Below the pieces are notes generated by a model, which saw nothing but the letters and a program-made list of their open reading frames with translations, searched no databases and was not told where the DNA came from. The position numbers and the translations under genes were made by a program. DNA of 64,000 bases from Streptomyces narbonensis. Lineage in GTDB: Bacteria; Actinomycetota; Actinomycetes; Streptomycetales; Streptomycetaceae. The stretch lies in the NCBI RefSeq assembly GCF_014649015.1, contig NZ_BMSF01000005.1, forward strand, positions 186,001 through 250,000, given 5' to 3'. How positions within the stretch are numbered: position 1 is the first letter of the stretch; each line of letters opens with the position of its first letter. Of this stretch, positions 48,992 to 56,769 are shown piece by piece.

Positions 48992-50206
48992 ATGACGAAC
49001 ACACCGTTCATCAGCCGCAAGGGCATGACGCGCCGTCGCATCCTGGGAGCCGCGCTGGCCGCCGGGACCGCCGTCCCGCTTGCCGCGAGCGCCGGCCCGG
49101 CGTGGGCCAACCAGGGCACCCCCGCCCCGGCGCGGCTCACACTGCCCGTGCCCACCGGACCGCACCCGGTGGGCACGGTCCCGCTGCGCCTCGTCGACCG
49201 GTCGCGCCCGGACCACATCGCGGGCCCCGGGCACTTCCGCGAGCTGATGGCCACCGTCTGGTATCCCGCCCGGAACGTCGAGCGGTACCCGGTGGCGCCC
49301 TGGATGCCGGCGGGGGCCTTCGATACGTTTCTCGCCGACGCCGGGTTCGGCGACCTCGCGCCCCTGCTTCCGCTCACCTCCGGCCACGTGGGCGCTCCGG
49401 TGCGGCGGTCGGGGCGGCGACTGCCCGTCGTCGTGTTCTCGCACGGTGCGCACAGCCACCAAGGAGACCACACCATCGTGGTCCAGGAGCTCGCCAGTCA
49501 CGGATACGCCGTGGTGACGATGGCCCACCAGTACGACACGTACACCGTTCTCCCCGACGGTCGGGTCGCCGTACCGCTCCGCGACCGGTCGGCACCGACC
49601 CTGCCCGGGGATTTCGCCGCGGATCTCCGCTTCGTTCTCGACTGCGTCGAGCGGCTCGCCGCCGGGTGCAATCCGGACGCCGACCGGCGGGAGCTGCCGA
49701 GCGGGCTGCTCGGCTCCCTCGACCCGCGGCGCATGGGCGCGTTCGGCTGGTCGAAGGGCGGCACGGCCACCGCCTGCGCCACGCTCGCCGACGGGCGCAT
49801 CCGGGCCGGGCTGAGCCTCGACGGCCCCATGGAGATGAACCCGCCGCTGGCCGGGGAACTGGACCGGCCGTTCATGATGATGTCCGCCGCGTTCACACGA
49901 GCGACGAGCCCCGAGGTCGCCGCGTTCTGGTCGTGCCTGCGGGGCCGGCGGCTGAACATCGAGGCGCAGGGGGCATCCCACGTCTCGTACGGAGACAGCG
50001 AGGCGCTGTTCCCTCAGGTGGCGAAGCTGCTCGGATGGAGCGGGGAGCAGCCGGCGGCGGCGATCGGCAGCCTCGACCCCGGCCAGGCGGTGAGGATCCA
50101 ACAGGCGTACCCGCTCGCGTTCTTCGACGAGTACCTGCGCCACCGGCGGGGTCACCTGCTCGACGGACCGTCCCCGGCCTTCCCGGCAGTGACGTTCCTT
50201 CCGTGA
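48992..50206 (+). CDS. TAT-exported alpha/beta hydrolase (PAF-acetylhydrolase-like)
   Basis: 404 residues. The N-terminus carries a twin-arginine signal (SRKGMTRRRILGAALAAG...AWA). The fold is an alpha/beta hydrolase with oxyanion strand LPVVVFSHGAHS, nucleophile Ser254 in GWSKGG, acidic residue in the LSLDGPM region, and a C-terminal His in GASHVSYGD. The spacing resembles plasma PAF-acetylhydrolase-type esterases of actinomycetes, which remove short acyl groups from phospholipids or xenobiotic esters. ATG behind TAAGGAGGGTC. It ends before a large hairpin at 50223. Confidence 0.82.
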   Translation: MTNTPFISRKGMTRRRILGAALAAGTAVPLAASAGPAWANQGTPAPARLTLPVPTGPHPVGTVPLRLVDRSRPDHIAGPGHFRELMATVWYPARNVERYPVAPWMPAGAFDTFLADAGFGDLAPLLPLTSGHVGAPVRRSGRRLPVVVFSHGAHSHQGDHTIVVQELASHGYAVVTMAHQYDTYTVLPDGRVAVPLRDRSAPTLPGDFAADLRFVLDCVERLAAGCNPDADRRELPSGLLGSLDPRRMGAFGWSKGGTATACATLADGRIRAGLSLDGPMEMNPPLAGELDRPFMMMSAAFTRATSPEVAAFWSCLRGRRLNIEAQGASHVSYGDSEALFPQVAKLLGWSGEQPAAAIGSLDPGQAVRIQQAYPLAFFDEYLRHRRGHLLDGPSPAFPAVTFLP

Positions 50207-50222
50207 GCCCCGGAACCGCGGG

Positions 50223-50259
50223 CCGGCCCCGAACCGGCTCGGGGCCGATTCGGGGCCGG
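50223..50259 (+). terminator. hairpin terminator of the exported hydrolase
   Basis: A perfect 11-bp inverted repeat CCGGCCCCGAA/TTCGGGGCCGG at 50223-50233 and 50249-50259, 16 bp after the stop codon. Confidence 0.7.
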
Positions 50260-50348
50260 ACCTCGGGTCTACGGGGAGCCGGAGCCATGCGTCGGGCCGC
50301 TACAGAACTGCCTTGGGAAGGACACGATTCAGGTGCACATGTGTGCCG

Positions 50349-50480
50349 CCTACCGGGGCGTGGGCGTCGGGATGTAGGTGAGGACGACGACACCGGTGTC
50401 GAGGACCTCGGTGTGCGCGTGGGTGAGGCGGTGCCGGAATCCGTCGGCGGCGAGGCTTCCGCCGCCGGCGATCACCGGGT
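50349..50480 (-). pseudogene. C-terminal fragment of a RibD/dihydrofolate-reductase-family gene
   Basis: The minus strand encodes CRVHPVIAGGGSLAADGFRH, then RLTHAHTEVLDTGVVVLTYIPT and a stop at 50349-50351. VHPVIxGGGxxxFxxG...LxLxxTEVxxTGVVVLxY is the last strand-helix-strand unit of this family. The upstream 130 or so residues are missing. No start is available. It is related to the family of the intact gene at 46211 but is not a copy of it. Confidence 0.6.
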
Positions 50481-50618
50481 GCACGCGGCAGCCCGGGCGG
50501 CGGAGTCTGCTGCCCTGGTGGAAGCCGATGCAAGCGGTCGACCGCTCCCCGGCGGCACGTCAGTGGTTCCTTCAACCCGCCCGGGGAGATGAGCAGGACC
50601 CCCTGTTATCGTTCGCCG

Positions 50619-51050
50619 ATGTCAACGATCAAGCAGTTCCAAGTGACCTTCGACTGCGCGGAACCTGCGCGCCTCGCCGCCTTCTGGTGCGAGGTGCTGG
50701 GGTACGTCGTACCGGCAGTCCCGGAGGGCTTTGCCACGTGGGAGGAGTACCACCACTCGCTGCCGCCGGAGGACGAGGTCTACTTCGCGTGCACTGATCC
50801 CTCGGGCGTGGGCCCGCGCGTGCTCTTCCAGCGAGTTCCCGAAGGCAAGGTCGTCAAGAACCGGGTGCATCTCGATGTGCGCGTCGGCACAGGGCTCGTG
50901 GGTGACGAGCGCCTGGCCACACTCGAGGCCGAATGCGCACGGCTGACGGCGCTCGGCGCGAAGCACGTGCTGACGCAGCGCGCCGATGGCGTCAACGAGT
51001 CGTGCATCACGATGCAGGACATCGAGGGCAGCGAGTTCTGCCTCGCCTGA
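50619..51050 (+). CDS. VOC family protein (glyoxalase-like)
   Basis: 143 residues. MSTIKQFQVTFDCAEPARLAAFWCEVLGYVVPAVPEGF, RVHLDVRVGT and EGSEFCLA are the typical start, middle strand and end of the actinobacterial two-module VOC proteins (FDCxDPxxLAxFWxxxLGY...). Metal ligands are probably present but the substrate is unknown. The ATG at 50619 follows TGTTATCGTTCGCCG with no ribosome site; a -10-like TTATCG lies close, so a leaderless message is plausible. Confidence 0.85.
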   Translation: MSTIKQFQVTFDCAEPARLAAFWCEVLGYVVPAVPEGFATWEEYHHSLPPEDEVYFACTDPSGVGPRVLFQRVPEGKVVKNRVHLDVRVGTGLVGDERLATLEAECARLTALGAKHVLTQRADGVNESCITMQDIEGSEFCLA

Positions 51051-51265
51051 ATCTCCTCCGAGACCGCGAGGGGGAGCCGTCTCACGGGGAGCTCTCAGCT
51101 CCCGTGTGCGGCGGAAGTTACCCCGTGTGGGAGCGCGGTCACCACCCTGCCGAAGACGCGCCGGCTCAGCCCGGTAGACGGGGCTGCCCAGGACGGTTCC
51201 GACGCCGTGATCACACCTGACACGATCAAGGTCATCGCAAGGCGAGATCACTTACGGGACAACCC

Positions 51266-52054
51266 TCAGGTGTGCGCGCGGCAGAAGGTGCGGACTGCTG
51301 CCGTGAAGGCCTCCGGTGCCTCCAGGTTGCTCACGTGGCCCACTGCGGGGATCACCACCAGCTCGGCGTGTGGGATCGCCGCCTGGAAGGCGTGGGCGAC
51401 GTCCAGGGGAGAGCGGGCGTCGCGCTCGCCCCACAGGAGGAGGGTCGGCACCGTGATCCGGGGCAGCAGGTCCGTCTCGTCGGCCTCGGCCATCAGGGAG
51501 AGCTGCGCGGCCATGGTCTCCGGCCGCACGTCCCGGCTCATGGCGTCCAGTACCGGCGCGAAGCGCTCCGGCGGGCCGGCGGCGTAGAGCCCCGGCAGTG
51601 TCGGGTCGAACTCCTCGCGAGGCGCGGCGAGCATCCGCCGCGCCCCCTCGACCCGCGCCGCGACCTCCTCCGGCGGCAGCGAACCCTTCCACCCGGCGTA
51701 CGTGTCCACCATCAGCAGCGACTTCACCAGGTCCGGCCGCCACCGGTACAGCTCCAGGACCACCGTCCCGCCCCAGGACAGGCCCGCGACCTGGGCCGGC
51801 CCGAGCCCCACGTCCTCGATCACCGCGGCGAGGGCGCGCGCGAAGTCCGCGAGCCCGAAGCCCGGCGGCAGTTCGCCGGACCGTCCGGACCCCGGCTCGT
51901 CCCAGGACACCACCGTGAACTCGTCCGCCAGCGCCTCGACCTGCGGCTGCCACATCCGTCCGTCGGCCCCGGCCCCGTGGGCGAGGACCACGAGTGGCCC
52001 GCGCCCCTTCCGCGTATAGGCGACGTCGACGCCGCCGACCCGCACCAGTGCCAT
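51266..52054 (-). CDS. alpha/beta hydrolase
   Basis: 262 residues. Oxyanion region LVVLAHGAGADGRMW, nucleophile Ser93 in GLSWGG, acid Asp in LLLWGERDARSP, His in AVGHVSN near the end: a complete catalytic triad for an esterase, lactonase or haloperoxidase-like enzyme. There is no signal peptide. It starts 9 bp after the stop of the TetR gene on the same strand, so it is the regulated partner in a two-gene operon. The substrate is unknown. The 215 bp beyond its 3' end (51051-51265) show nothing recognisable. Confidence 0.88.
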   Translation of the reverse strand: MALVRVGGVDVAYTRKGRGPLVVLAHGAGADGRMWQPQVEALADEFTVVSWDEPGSGRSGELPPGFGLADFARALAAVIEDVGLGPAQVAGLSWGGTVVLELYRWRPDLVKSLLMVDTYAGWKGSLPPEEVAARVEGARRMLAAPREEFDPTLPGLYAAGPPERFAPVLDAMSRDVRPETMAAQLSLMAEADETDLLPRITVPTLLLWGERDARSPLDVAHAFQAAIPHAELVVIPAVGHVSNLEAPEAFTAAVRTFCRAHT

Positions 52055-52063
52055 GACTCCAGG

Positions 52064-52810
52064 CTAGTGCGAGTCGGCGGATCGGGGGATGTCGTCGGGG
52101 GATGCCGGGGGATGTGCCGGAGATCCGGTCGGCCGACTCGGGTGGATCGGCCGGCTCGGGTGGATCGAGGCTTCGATGTCGGCGAGCTGCGCTGCGAGGA
52201 TCTCCTCGAAGGCGGCGCGGCGGTCCGCTCCGAGGGGGCGGACGTCCCGGGCGAAGTGGGCCAGGGCAGGGAAGTGCTCGGGGTCGGCACCCAGTACCGC
52301 TACGCGGAACAGCTCCAGGCCCTGTTCGCGCTCTTCCGGGGTGACCGTGGCGGCCCCGGCCTCCGAGGCGATCAGTGAGGCGATGAGGACCGCGATCCGG
52401 TGGTAGCGCACCGGGATCTCCTCGTCGGGCAGTCCCGAAGCGCGCAGTGCCTGGAGGGCCTCTTCCATGACCAGCCGGGATCCGTTGCCGCCCGACGCGT
52501 AACGCCCCCAGACCGCGGCGAGCTGGGGCTGCTGGCCGAAGGCCTCGCGCACCCGCAGGGCCAGAGCCGTGATGCGCTGCTTCCAGTCGCCCTCGGCGCG
52601 GTGGCCATCCATCGCGGCGACGAGGATCCGGTCGGCGACCGCGCGCAGCAGTTCGGTCTTGCTGCGGAAGTGCCGGTAGAGGCTGGAGGAGTCGGTCCCG
52701 AGGACCGCTGCCAGCTTTCGCACGCTGAACGACTCGGCGTCGCCCGTGCGCAGCAGCTCCGCTGCCGCATCCAGGATCTCTTCGGTCGACCAACGCCGTC
52801 TGCCTGCCAT
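52064..52810 (-). CDS. TetR family repressor (TetR_C-type)
   Basis: 248 residues. Helix-turn-helix in FSVRKLAAVLGTDSSSLYRHFRSKTELLRAVADRIL; the C-terminal ligand domain is helical with a His/Pro/Ser-rich tail (IHPSRPIHPSRPTGSPAHPP). It is first in the operon with the alpha/beta hydrolase gene. Its start lies 32 bp from the inverted repeat at 52842-52874, shared with the divergent serine hydrolase promoter, so it probably represses both directions. Confidence 0.88.
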   Translation of the reverse strand: MAGRRRWSTEEILDAAAELLRTGDAESFSVRKLAAVLGTDSSSLYRHFRSKTELLRAVADRILVAAMDGHRAEGDWKQRITALALRVREAFGQQPQLAAVWGRYASGGNGSRLVMEEALQALRASGLPDEEIPVRYHRIAVLIASLIASEAGAATVTPEEREQGLELFRVAVLGADPEHFPALAHFARDVRPLGADRRAAFEEILAAQLADIEASIHPSRPIHPSRPTGSPAHPPASPDDIPRSADSH

Positions 52811-52841
52811 CTTGCTCCTCTCGACGGATTTCAGCCTAACC

Positions 52842-52874
52842 TATGCACTTGGTGTTGCACGCACCGCGTGCATA
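52842..52874. promoter_or_regulatory. divergent promoter with TetR operator candidate
   Basis: TATGCAC at 52842-52848 and GTGCATA at 52868-52874 form an inverted repeat, with an inner GGTG/CACC pair (52851-52865). The right arm overlaps CATAAT (52871-52876), a -10-like hexamer for the plus strand, 16 bp after TTGGTG. The site lies between the TetR gene and the upstream peptide of the serine hydrolase. Confidence 0.55.
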
Positions 52875-52882
52875 ATGAGGAC

Positions 52883-52978
52883 ATGAGCCTGCCGGACGGT
52901 GTGTCCGGCAGGACGTGGGCTGGGGCGATGACCGACCGATGCGGAGCCCCGGGGGATACGAAGGGACGCATGACGTGA
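52883..52978 (+). CDS. leaderless upstream peptide (31 aa) overlapping the serine hydrolase start
   Basis: ATG at 52883 lies 6 bp after the -10-like CATAAT, so the transcript would begin at or near the ATG. The peptide MSLPDGVSGRTWAGAMTDRC... ends with TGA at 52976-52978, overlapping the GTG (52975) of the serine hydrolase as GTGA. A perfect 10-bp hairpin (CCTGCCGGAC/GTCCGGCAGG, 52888-52912) is inside it. It may control translation of the downstream gene through coupling; no function of the peptide itself is seen. Confidence 0.45.
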   Translation: MSLPDGVSGRTWAGAMTDRCGAPGDTKGRMT

Positions 52979-54093
52979 AGAACCCACTGGATGCAGCGGC
53001 GCTGGACGCGGCCGTCGAGGCCGTCCACCGCGCCGGGATGCCGGGCCTGTTCGCCGAGGTGCGACATGGCGACCAGATCTGGCACGGCGCCGCCGGAGCC
53101 GCCGACCTGGACACGGGCCGCCCCGTCACGGTCGACATGCGGCACCGTGTCGGCAGCATCACCAAGACCTTCACCGCCGCAGCGGTGCTCCAGCAGGTGG
53201 AGAAGGGGCGGATCGGGCTCGACGCACCGATCGGCCGGTACCTTCCCGAGCTGGTCCCCGGAGAACGCGGTGCCGCGATCACGGTCCGGATGCTGCTCGA
53301 CCACACCAGCGGCCTCGCCGAGTACCTCCCGTACGCCTATCCCTCCCTCAAGGCGTTCCCCGACCTCGCGAACACCGGACCCGAGAGTCTGGACGACCAC
53401 CGATTCACGAAATTCGACCCCTTCGAGCTGATCGCGATGGGGGTCGCCGCACCTGCCGTCGGCCTTCCGGGCGGTACGCCAGGGGTGTACTCCAACACCA
53501 ACTACCTGCTCCTCGTCCAACTCCTGGAACAGGCGACCGGCACCACGGCCGAGCAGTACATCAGCCGGAACGTCATCGAGCGCGCCGGCCTCCGGGACAC
53601 CGAACTCCCCGCGGAACCGCACATCAGGGGGCCGCACTCGCTGCTCTACGAGTCGTGGTTCGGCATGATCGACCCGCCGCGCGACTACAGCGTCTACGAC
53701 ATGTCATGGGTGGGGCCGTCCGCCTCCCTCATATCGACGGTCTCGGACCTCAACCGCTTCTACCGCGCCTTGCTGGCCGGGAAGATCGTCAGCCTGTCGT
53801 CGCTGGCGCAGATGCAGCGCACGGTCCCGGTCGTCTCCCAGGAAGGAAGGGTGATCGACTACGGCCTCGGCCTGCACCCGATGGAAGGTCCCGGGGAGGG
53901 CGTCTTCTGGGGGCACGGCGGCACGGTCTGGGGAGGAGGAGCGCTGGCGATGATCCGTGCCGACGGCAAGCGGCAGATGGCGGTCGCGGTGAACATGCAG
54001 AGGTGGAACAAGCTCGACTCCTCCGGCAATCCGCAGCCCCATCCCATCGACGGCGCGCTCGCGGCGCTGTACCGCCTGGCGATGTACGGCTGA
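52975..54093 (+). CDS. class C beta-lactamase-fold serine hydrolase (D-Ala-D-Ala carboxypeptidase/esterase type)
   Basis: 372 residues. Catalytic motifs intact: S61-I-T-K64 (VGSITKTFTAAAVL), Y172-S-N (GVYSNTNYLLLVQLLE), H314-G-G (GHGGTVWGG). There is no signal peptide, so it is cytoplasmic unless exported otherwise; this points to an esterase-like role rather than peptidoglycan trimming. GTG start with AAGGGACG upstream, overlapped by the upstream peptide. Probably controlled from the site at 52842-52874 by the divergent TetR. Confidence 0.85.
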   Translation: MKNPLDAAALDAAVEAVHRAGMPGLFAEVRHGDQIWHGAAGAADLDTGRPVTVDMRHRVGSITKTFTAAAVLQQVEKGRIGLDAPIGRYLPELVPGERGAAITVRMLLDHTSGLAEYLPYAYPSLKAFPDLANTGPESLDDHRFTKFDPFELIAMGVAAPAVGLPGGTPGVYSNTNYLLLVQLLEQATGTTAEQYISRNVIERAGLRDTELPAEPHIRGPHSLLYESWFGMIDPPRDYSVYDMSWVGPSASLISTVSDLNRFYRALLAGKIVSLSSLAQMQRTVPVVSQEGRVIDYGLGLHPMEGPGEGVFWGHGGTVWGGGALAMIRADGKRQMAVAVNMQRWNKLDSSGNPQPHPIDGALAALYRLAMYG

Positions 54094-54271
54094 CCGGCTC
54101 CTCGCAGGTGACGTGGGCCTGTGGCCCCCGGCTTCGGGCGGGCCCGCGCCGGCGCTCGCCTTCGCGCGTCGCTGGGCCTTGCCGCCCCGACCGCAAGCCA
54201 CCGGCCGGTCTGCTGGGATCCGCTGCCACGGCCGGAGCCACCGGCCGGGGCAACGGGGCCGCACTGGCGCC

Positions 54272-55567
54272 TTACGGCCGACCGACCGACATGTAGGTGA
54301 AGCCGAGCTCGCGCATCCTGACCGGGTCCAGCAGGTTCCGGCCGTCGAAGAGCACGGGCCGTCGCATCGCTGCTGCCGCCCGCGCCCAGTCGACGTCCTT
54401 CAGCTGTGGCCACTCCGTGACGACGACTGCCGCGTCCGCACCGTCCAGGGCCTCGTCCGGGCTCGCGTACCGGGCGGCGGACAGCCACGGCTCCGCCTCG
54501 CCCTGCCGGGCCAGCGGGTCCCAGCACCGCACGTGCGCGCCCTCGGCCGCGAGCCGCGACGCCAGGACCGTCGACGGGGCCTCGCGCATGTCGTCCGTAC
54601 CCGGCTTGAACGCCATCCCCAGCAAGGCGATCTCCAGGCCCGCCAGGTCACCGAGGACGTCCTTCAGCTTCTGGACGGCCCGGCGCTTCTGGATGTTGTT
54701 CACATCGATCACCGCCGACAGCAGCATCGGATGGAACCCGGTGTTGCTCGCCGACTGCCGCAGTGCCTCGGAGTCCTTGGGGAAGCACGAGCCGCCCCAC
54801 CCGATCCCGGGCCGCAGGAAGTGCGGGCCGAGGCGGTGATCGAGCCCGACCGCGCCCAGGACCTCCATCGCGTCCGCCCCGGTGTTCTCGCACAGGGTCG
54901 CGATCTCGTTCGCGAAGCTGATCCGCGTGGCGAGCAGCGCGTTCGACGCGAGCTTCACCATCTCGGCCGACCGGACGTCCATCGTCACGACGGGCGCGTC
55001 GATGCCCTCGTGCAGCCCCGCGACGAGCGCCGCGGCGGCCGGGTCGTCGGAACCGATGACGATCCGGTCCGGGTTCATGAAGTCGCTCACGGCACGGCCC
55101 TCGGCGGTGAACTCCGGGTTCGACACGTAACCCGTGCCCGTCAGCCCGGCCTCGTCGAGCGCGGCGCGGGCCCGGGCGCCCGTGCCGACCGGCACCGTCG
55201 ACTTCACCACGACCGCGCGCAGGTGCGCGGCGCCGGCCAGGGACCTGACGACCGACCACACCCGCGACAGATCGGCGTCACCGGACACCGAAGGCGGAGT
55301 GTCGACGCATACGTACGCGACCTCGGCCCCCTCCAGCGCCTCGCCGAGATCGAGCGTGAACCGCAGCCGCTCCTTGTTCCTGGCGATCATGTCGCCCAGA
55401 CCGGGCTCGTAGATCGGCACGTCACCTGCCCGGAGGATCCGGACCTTCTCCGGGTCGATGTCGCGCAGAACGACACGATGACCGAGCTCCGCCAGGCACG
55501 CGCCCGTCACCAGTCCGATGTAGCCCGCGCCGAAGACGGCGACCTGCCGGTTCTGTCGGTCCGTCAT
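54272..55567 (-). CDS. UDP-glucose 6-dehydrogenase family
   Basis: 431 residues. NAD-binding GAGYIG at 13-18, active-site Cys261 in GWGGSCFPKD, and the UDP-binding end TEWPQLKDVDW, so a complete UDP-glucose/GDP-mannose dehydrogenase. It oxidises UDP-glucose (or a relative) to the uronic acid used for surface polysaccharide or for sugar side chains. ATG at 55567 behind GGACGGGGCACC; no neighbours in the pathway. The 178-bp gap to the serine hydrolase shows nothing of note. Confidence 0.92.
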   Translation of the reverse strand: MTDRQNRQVAVFGAGYIGLVTGACLAELGHRVVLRDIDPEKVRILRAGDVPIYEPGLGDMIARNKERLRFTLDLGEALEGAEVAYVCVDTPPSVSGDADLSRVWSVVRSLAGAAHLRAVVVKSTVPVGTGARARAALDEAGLTGTGYVSNPEFTAEGRAVSDFMNPDRIVIGSDDPAAAALVAGLHEGIDAPVVTMDVRSAEMVKLASNALLATRISFANEIATLCENTGADAMEVLGAVGLDHRLGPHFLRPGIGWGGSCFPKDSEALRQSASNTGFHPMLLSAVIDVNNIQKRRAVQKLKDVLGDLAGLEIALLGMAFKPGTDDMREAPSTVLASRLAAEGAHVRCWDPLARQGEAEPWLSAARYASPDEALDGADAAVVVTEWPQLKDVDWARAAAAMRRPVLFDGRNLLDPVRMRELGFTYMSVGRP

Positions 55568-56005
55568 GGTGCCCCGTCCAATCTCGGCAGAACGAATCGG
55601 GTCGCTGCCGGGTGAGTGCCCGCTGGTGTCGCGAAGGAAAGCCTCCACCCTAGGGGGTGTCGGCGCGCCGCCCCCGGGAACGCGGACGGCGCGCATGGTG
55701 ATCCCCGCCGGCGAGCGTCAGGGATGGTCGGGCGCCCAGCAGTTCGGTGACGAGCCGGACGGCCTCGGGCACTCGACGTGGTCGTCCGGAGAGGCCCCGA
55801 AGCGAGCACCGGTGGGCGTGATGACGGCGGTCGCGCCGAGCCCAGGACGAACGGACTGACCGCTCGCCTGCCTCGACGATGTCCCGTACGGCAGCAGGCT
55901 ACGTCCCTGCAGACGAACTGTGGTGATCACCTCGGCGTCCCACTGGACCGGCTCCGCCGGGTCGGCGGTCGCCCCGGGTGATCAGGCGCGTGCGAAGATC
56001 AAAGA
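55568..56005. other. 438-bp intergenic region
   Basis: Between the UDP-glucose dehydrogenase (minus) and the zinc-ribbon gene (plus). It contains CTAGGGGGTGTCG at 55650-55662, identical to 13 bp of the end of the palindromic element, but no other part of it, and it lies next to the start of the dehydrogenase. Short frames there are not convincing genes. Confidence 0.45.
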
Positions 56006-56497
56006 ATGGATCACGGGCACGGGTGCGACGCGAGTTCGACCCGAGTGGGGACGGCGCACGACGGCTTGCTGTCACTGGTGGAGCGTTCTGTGCGGGCCGA
56101 GGTGGGGGAGAAGGTGCTGACCCTACCGGTGGCCTGTCGGCTGTGCGGCTCGGACGGCGTGGACGAGTTCGAGGTGTGGGCGGGCGACTGCTTCTGCGTG
56201 GGCTGCCTCCTCGCCGTCGGGGTGTGGGATGGGGGCGACCCCGAGACGTTTCCGTCAGAGGCACGTGCCTTCCCGTGGAGACTCGTACCGTCCGCGACCC
56301 CGCTCCCCTCGCAGTCATCAGGCGACTACTTCAGATGCTCCGCAGGAAGCATGGTGTTCCAGGTGGCTCTCGCCTTGGTGCTCGGCAAGGACGATGTGGT
56401 GCGGCGTGTCTCCGTCGGCCTCAGGTGCTCGGAGCACGGCGGACTGCATCTGTATGTCGACAACGCACATGTGGAGCCGAGCGAATCCTGTCGGTGA
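56006..56497 (+). CDS. zinc-ribbon-like hypothetical protein (163 aa)
   Basis: Two Cys pairs, ACRLCGSDG and CFCVGCL, 20 or so residues apart, fit a zinc ribbon. A third Cys/His pair lies near the C-terminus (SVGLRCSEHGGLHLYVDN). The rest is unassigned. ATG at 56006 has no strong ribosome site. It may be a small nucleic-acid or protein-binding factor; function unknown. A 272-bp non-coding gap with GC-rich repeats of CCCGGCGTCCCACCGGCGT type follows (56498-56769). Confidence 0.55.
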   Translation: MDHGHGCDASSTRVGTAHDGLLSLVERSVRAEVGEKVLTLPVACRLCGSDGVDEFEVWAGDCFCVGCLLAVGVWDGGDPETFPSEARAFPWRLVPSATPLPSQSSGDYFRCSAGSMVFQVALALVLGKDDVVRRVSVGLRCSEHGGLHLYVDNAHVEPSESCR

Positions 56498-56769
56498 ACT
56501 CAGCGTGCGTCGAGGCAGTGGGCACTGGCGCGGACTGAGTCGCCTGCGGACCTCCGCCTCACCGCGCCCGCCCTGGAACCGGCCGCCACTGTCCGGAGCG
56601 ACACCCGGCATCCCACCGGCGTCCGCCCGGCGTCCCACCGGCGTTGACCCGGAGGACACCGGCCGGACCGGGGCGCCGCGCCGCCGCTCCTCGGCCGCTT
56701 GGGTGGAACCGCCTGCGCGTCGGCGCATCGCACGGCATCGCGCGCGGCCGGCCGGGGGATCGTGGGGCG

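Noticed and set aside
55650..55662. CTAGGGGGTGTCG, identical to the end of the palindromic element
   Set aside because: Only 13 bp match and no second arm or interior follows, so it is most likely chance or part of the dehydrogenase promoter rather than a third copy.
55718..55930. 70-codon minus-strand frame near the dehydrogenase promoter
   Set aside because: No ribosome site and low-complexity composition; overlaps the expected promoter region.
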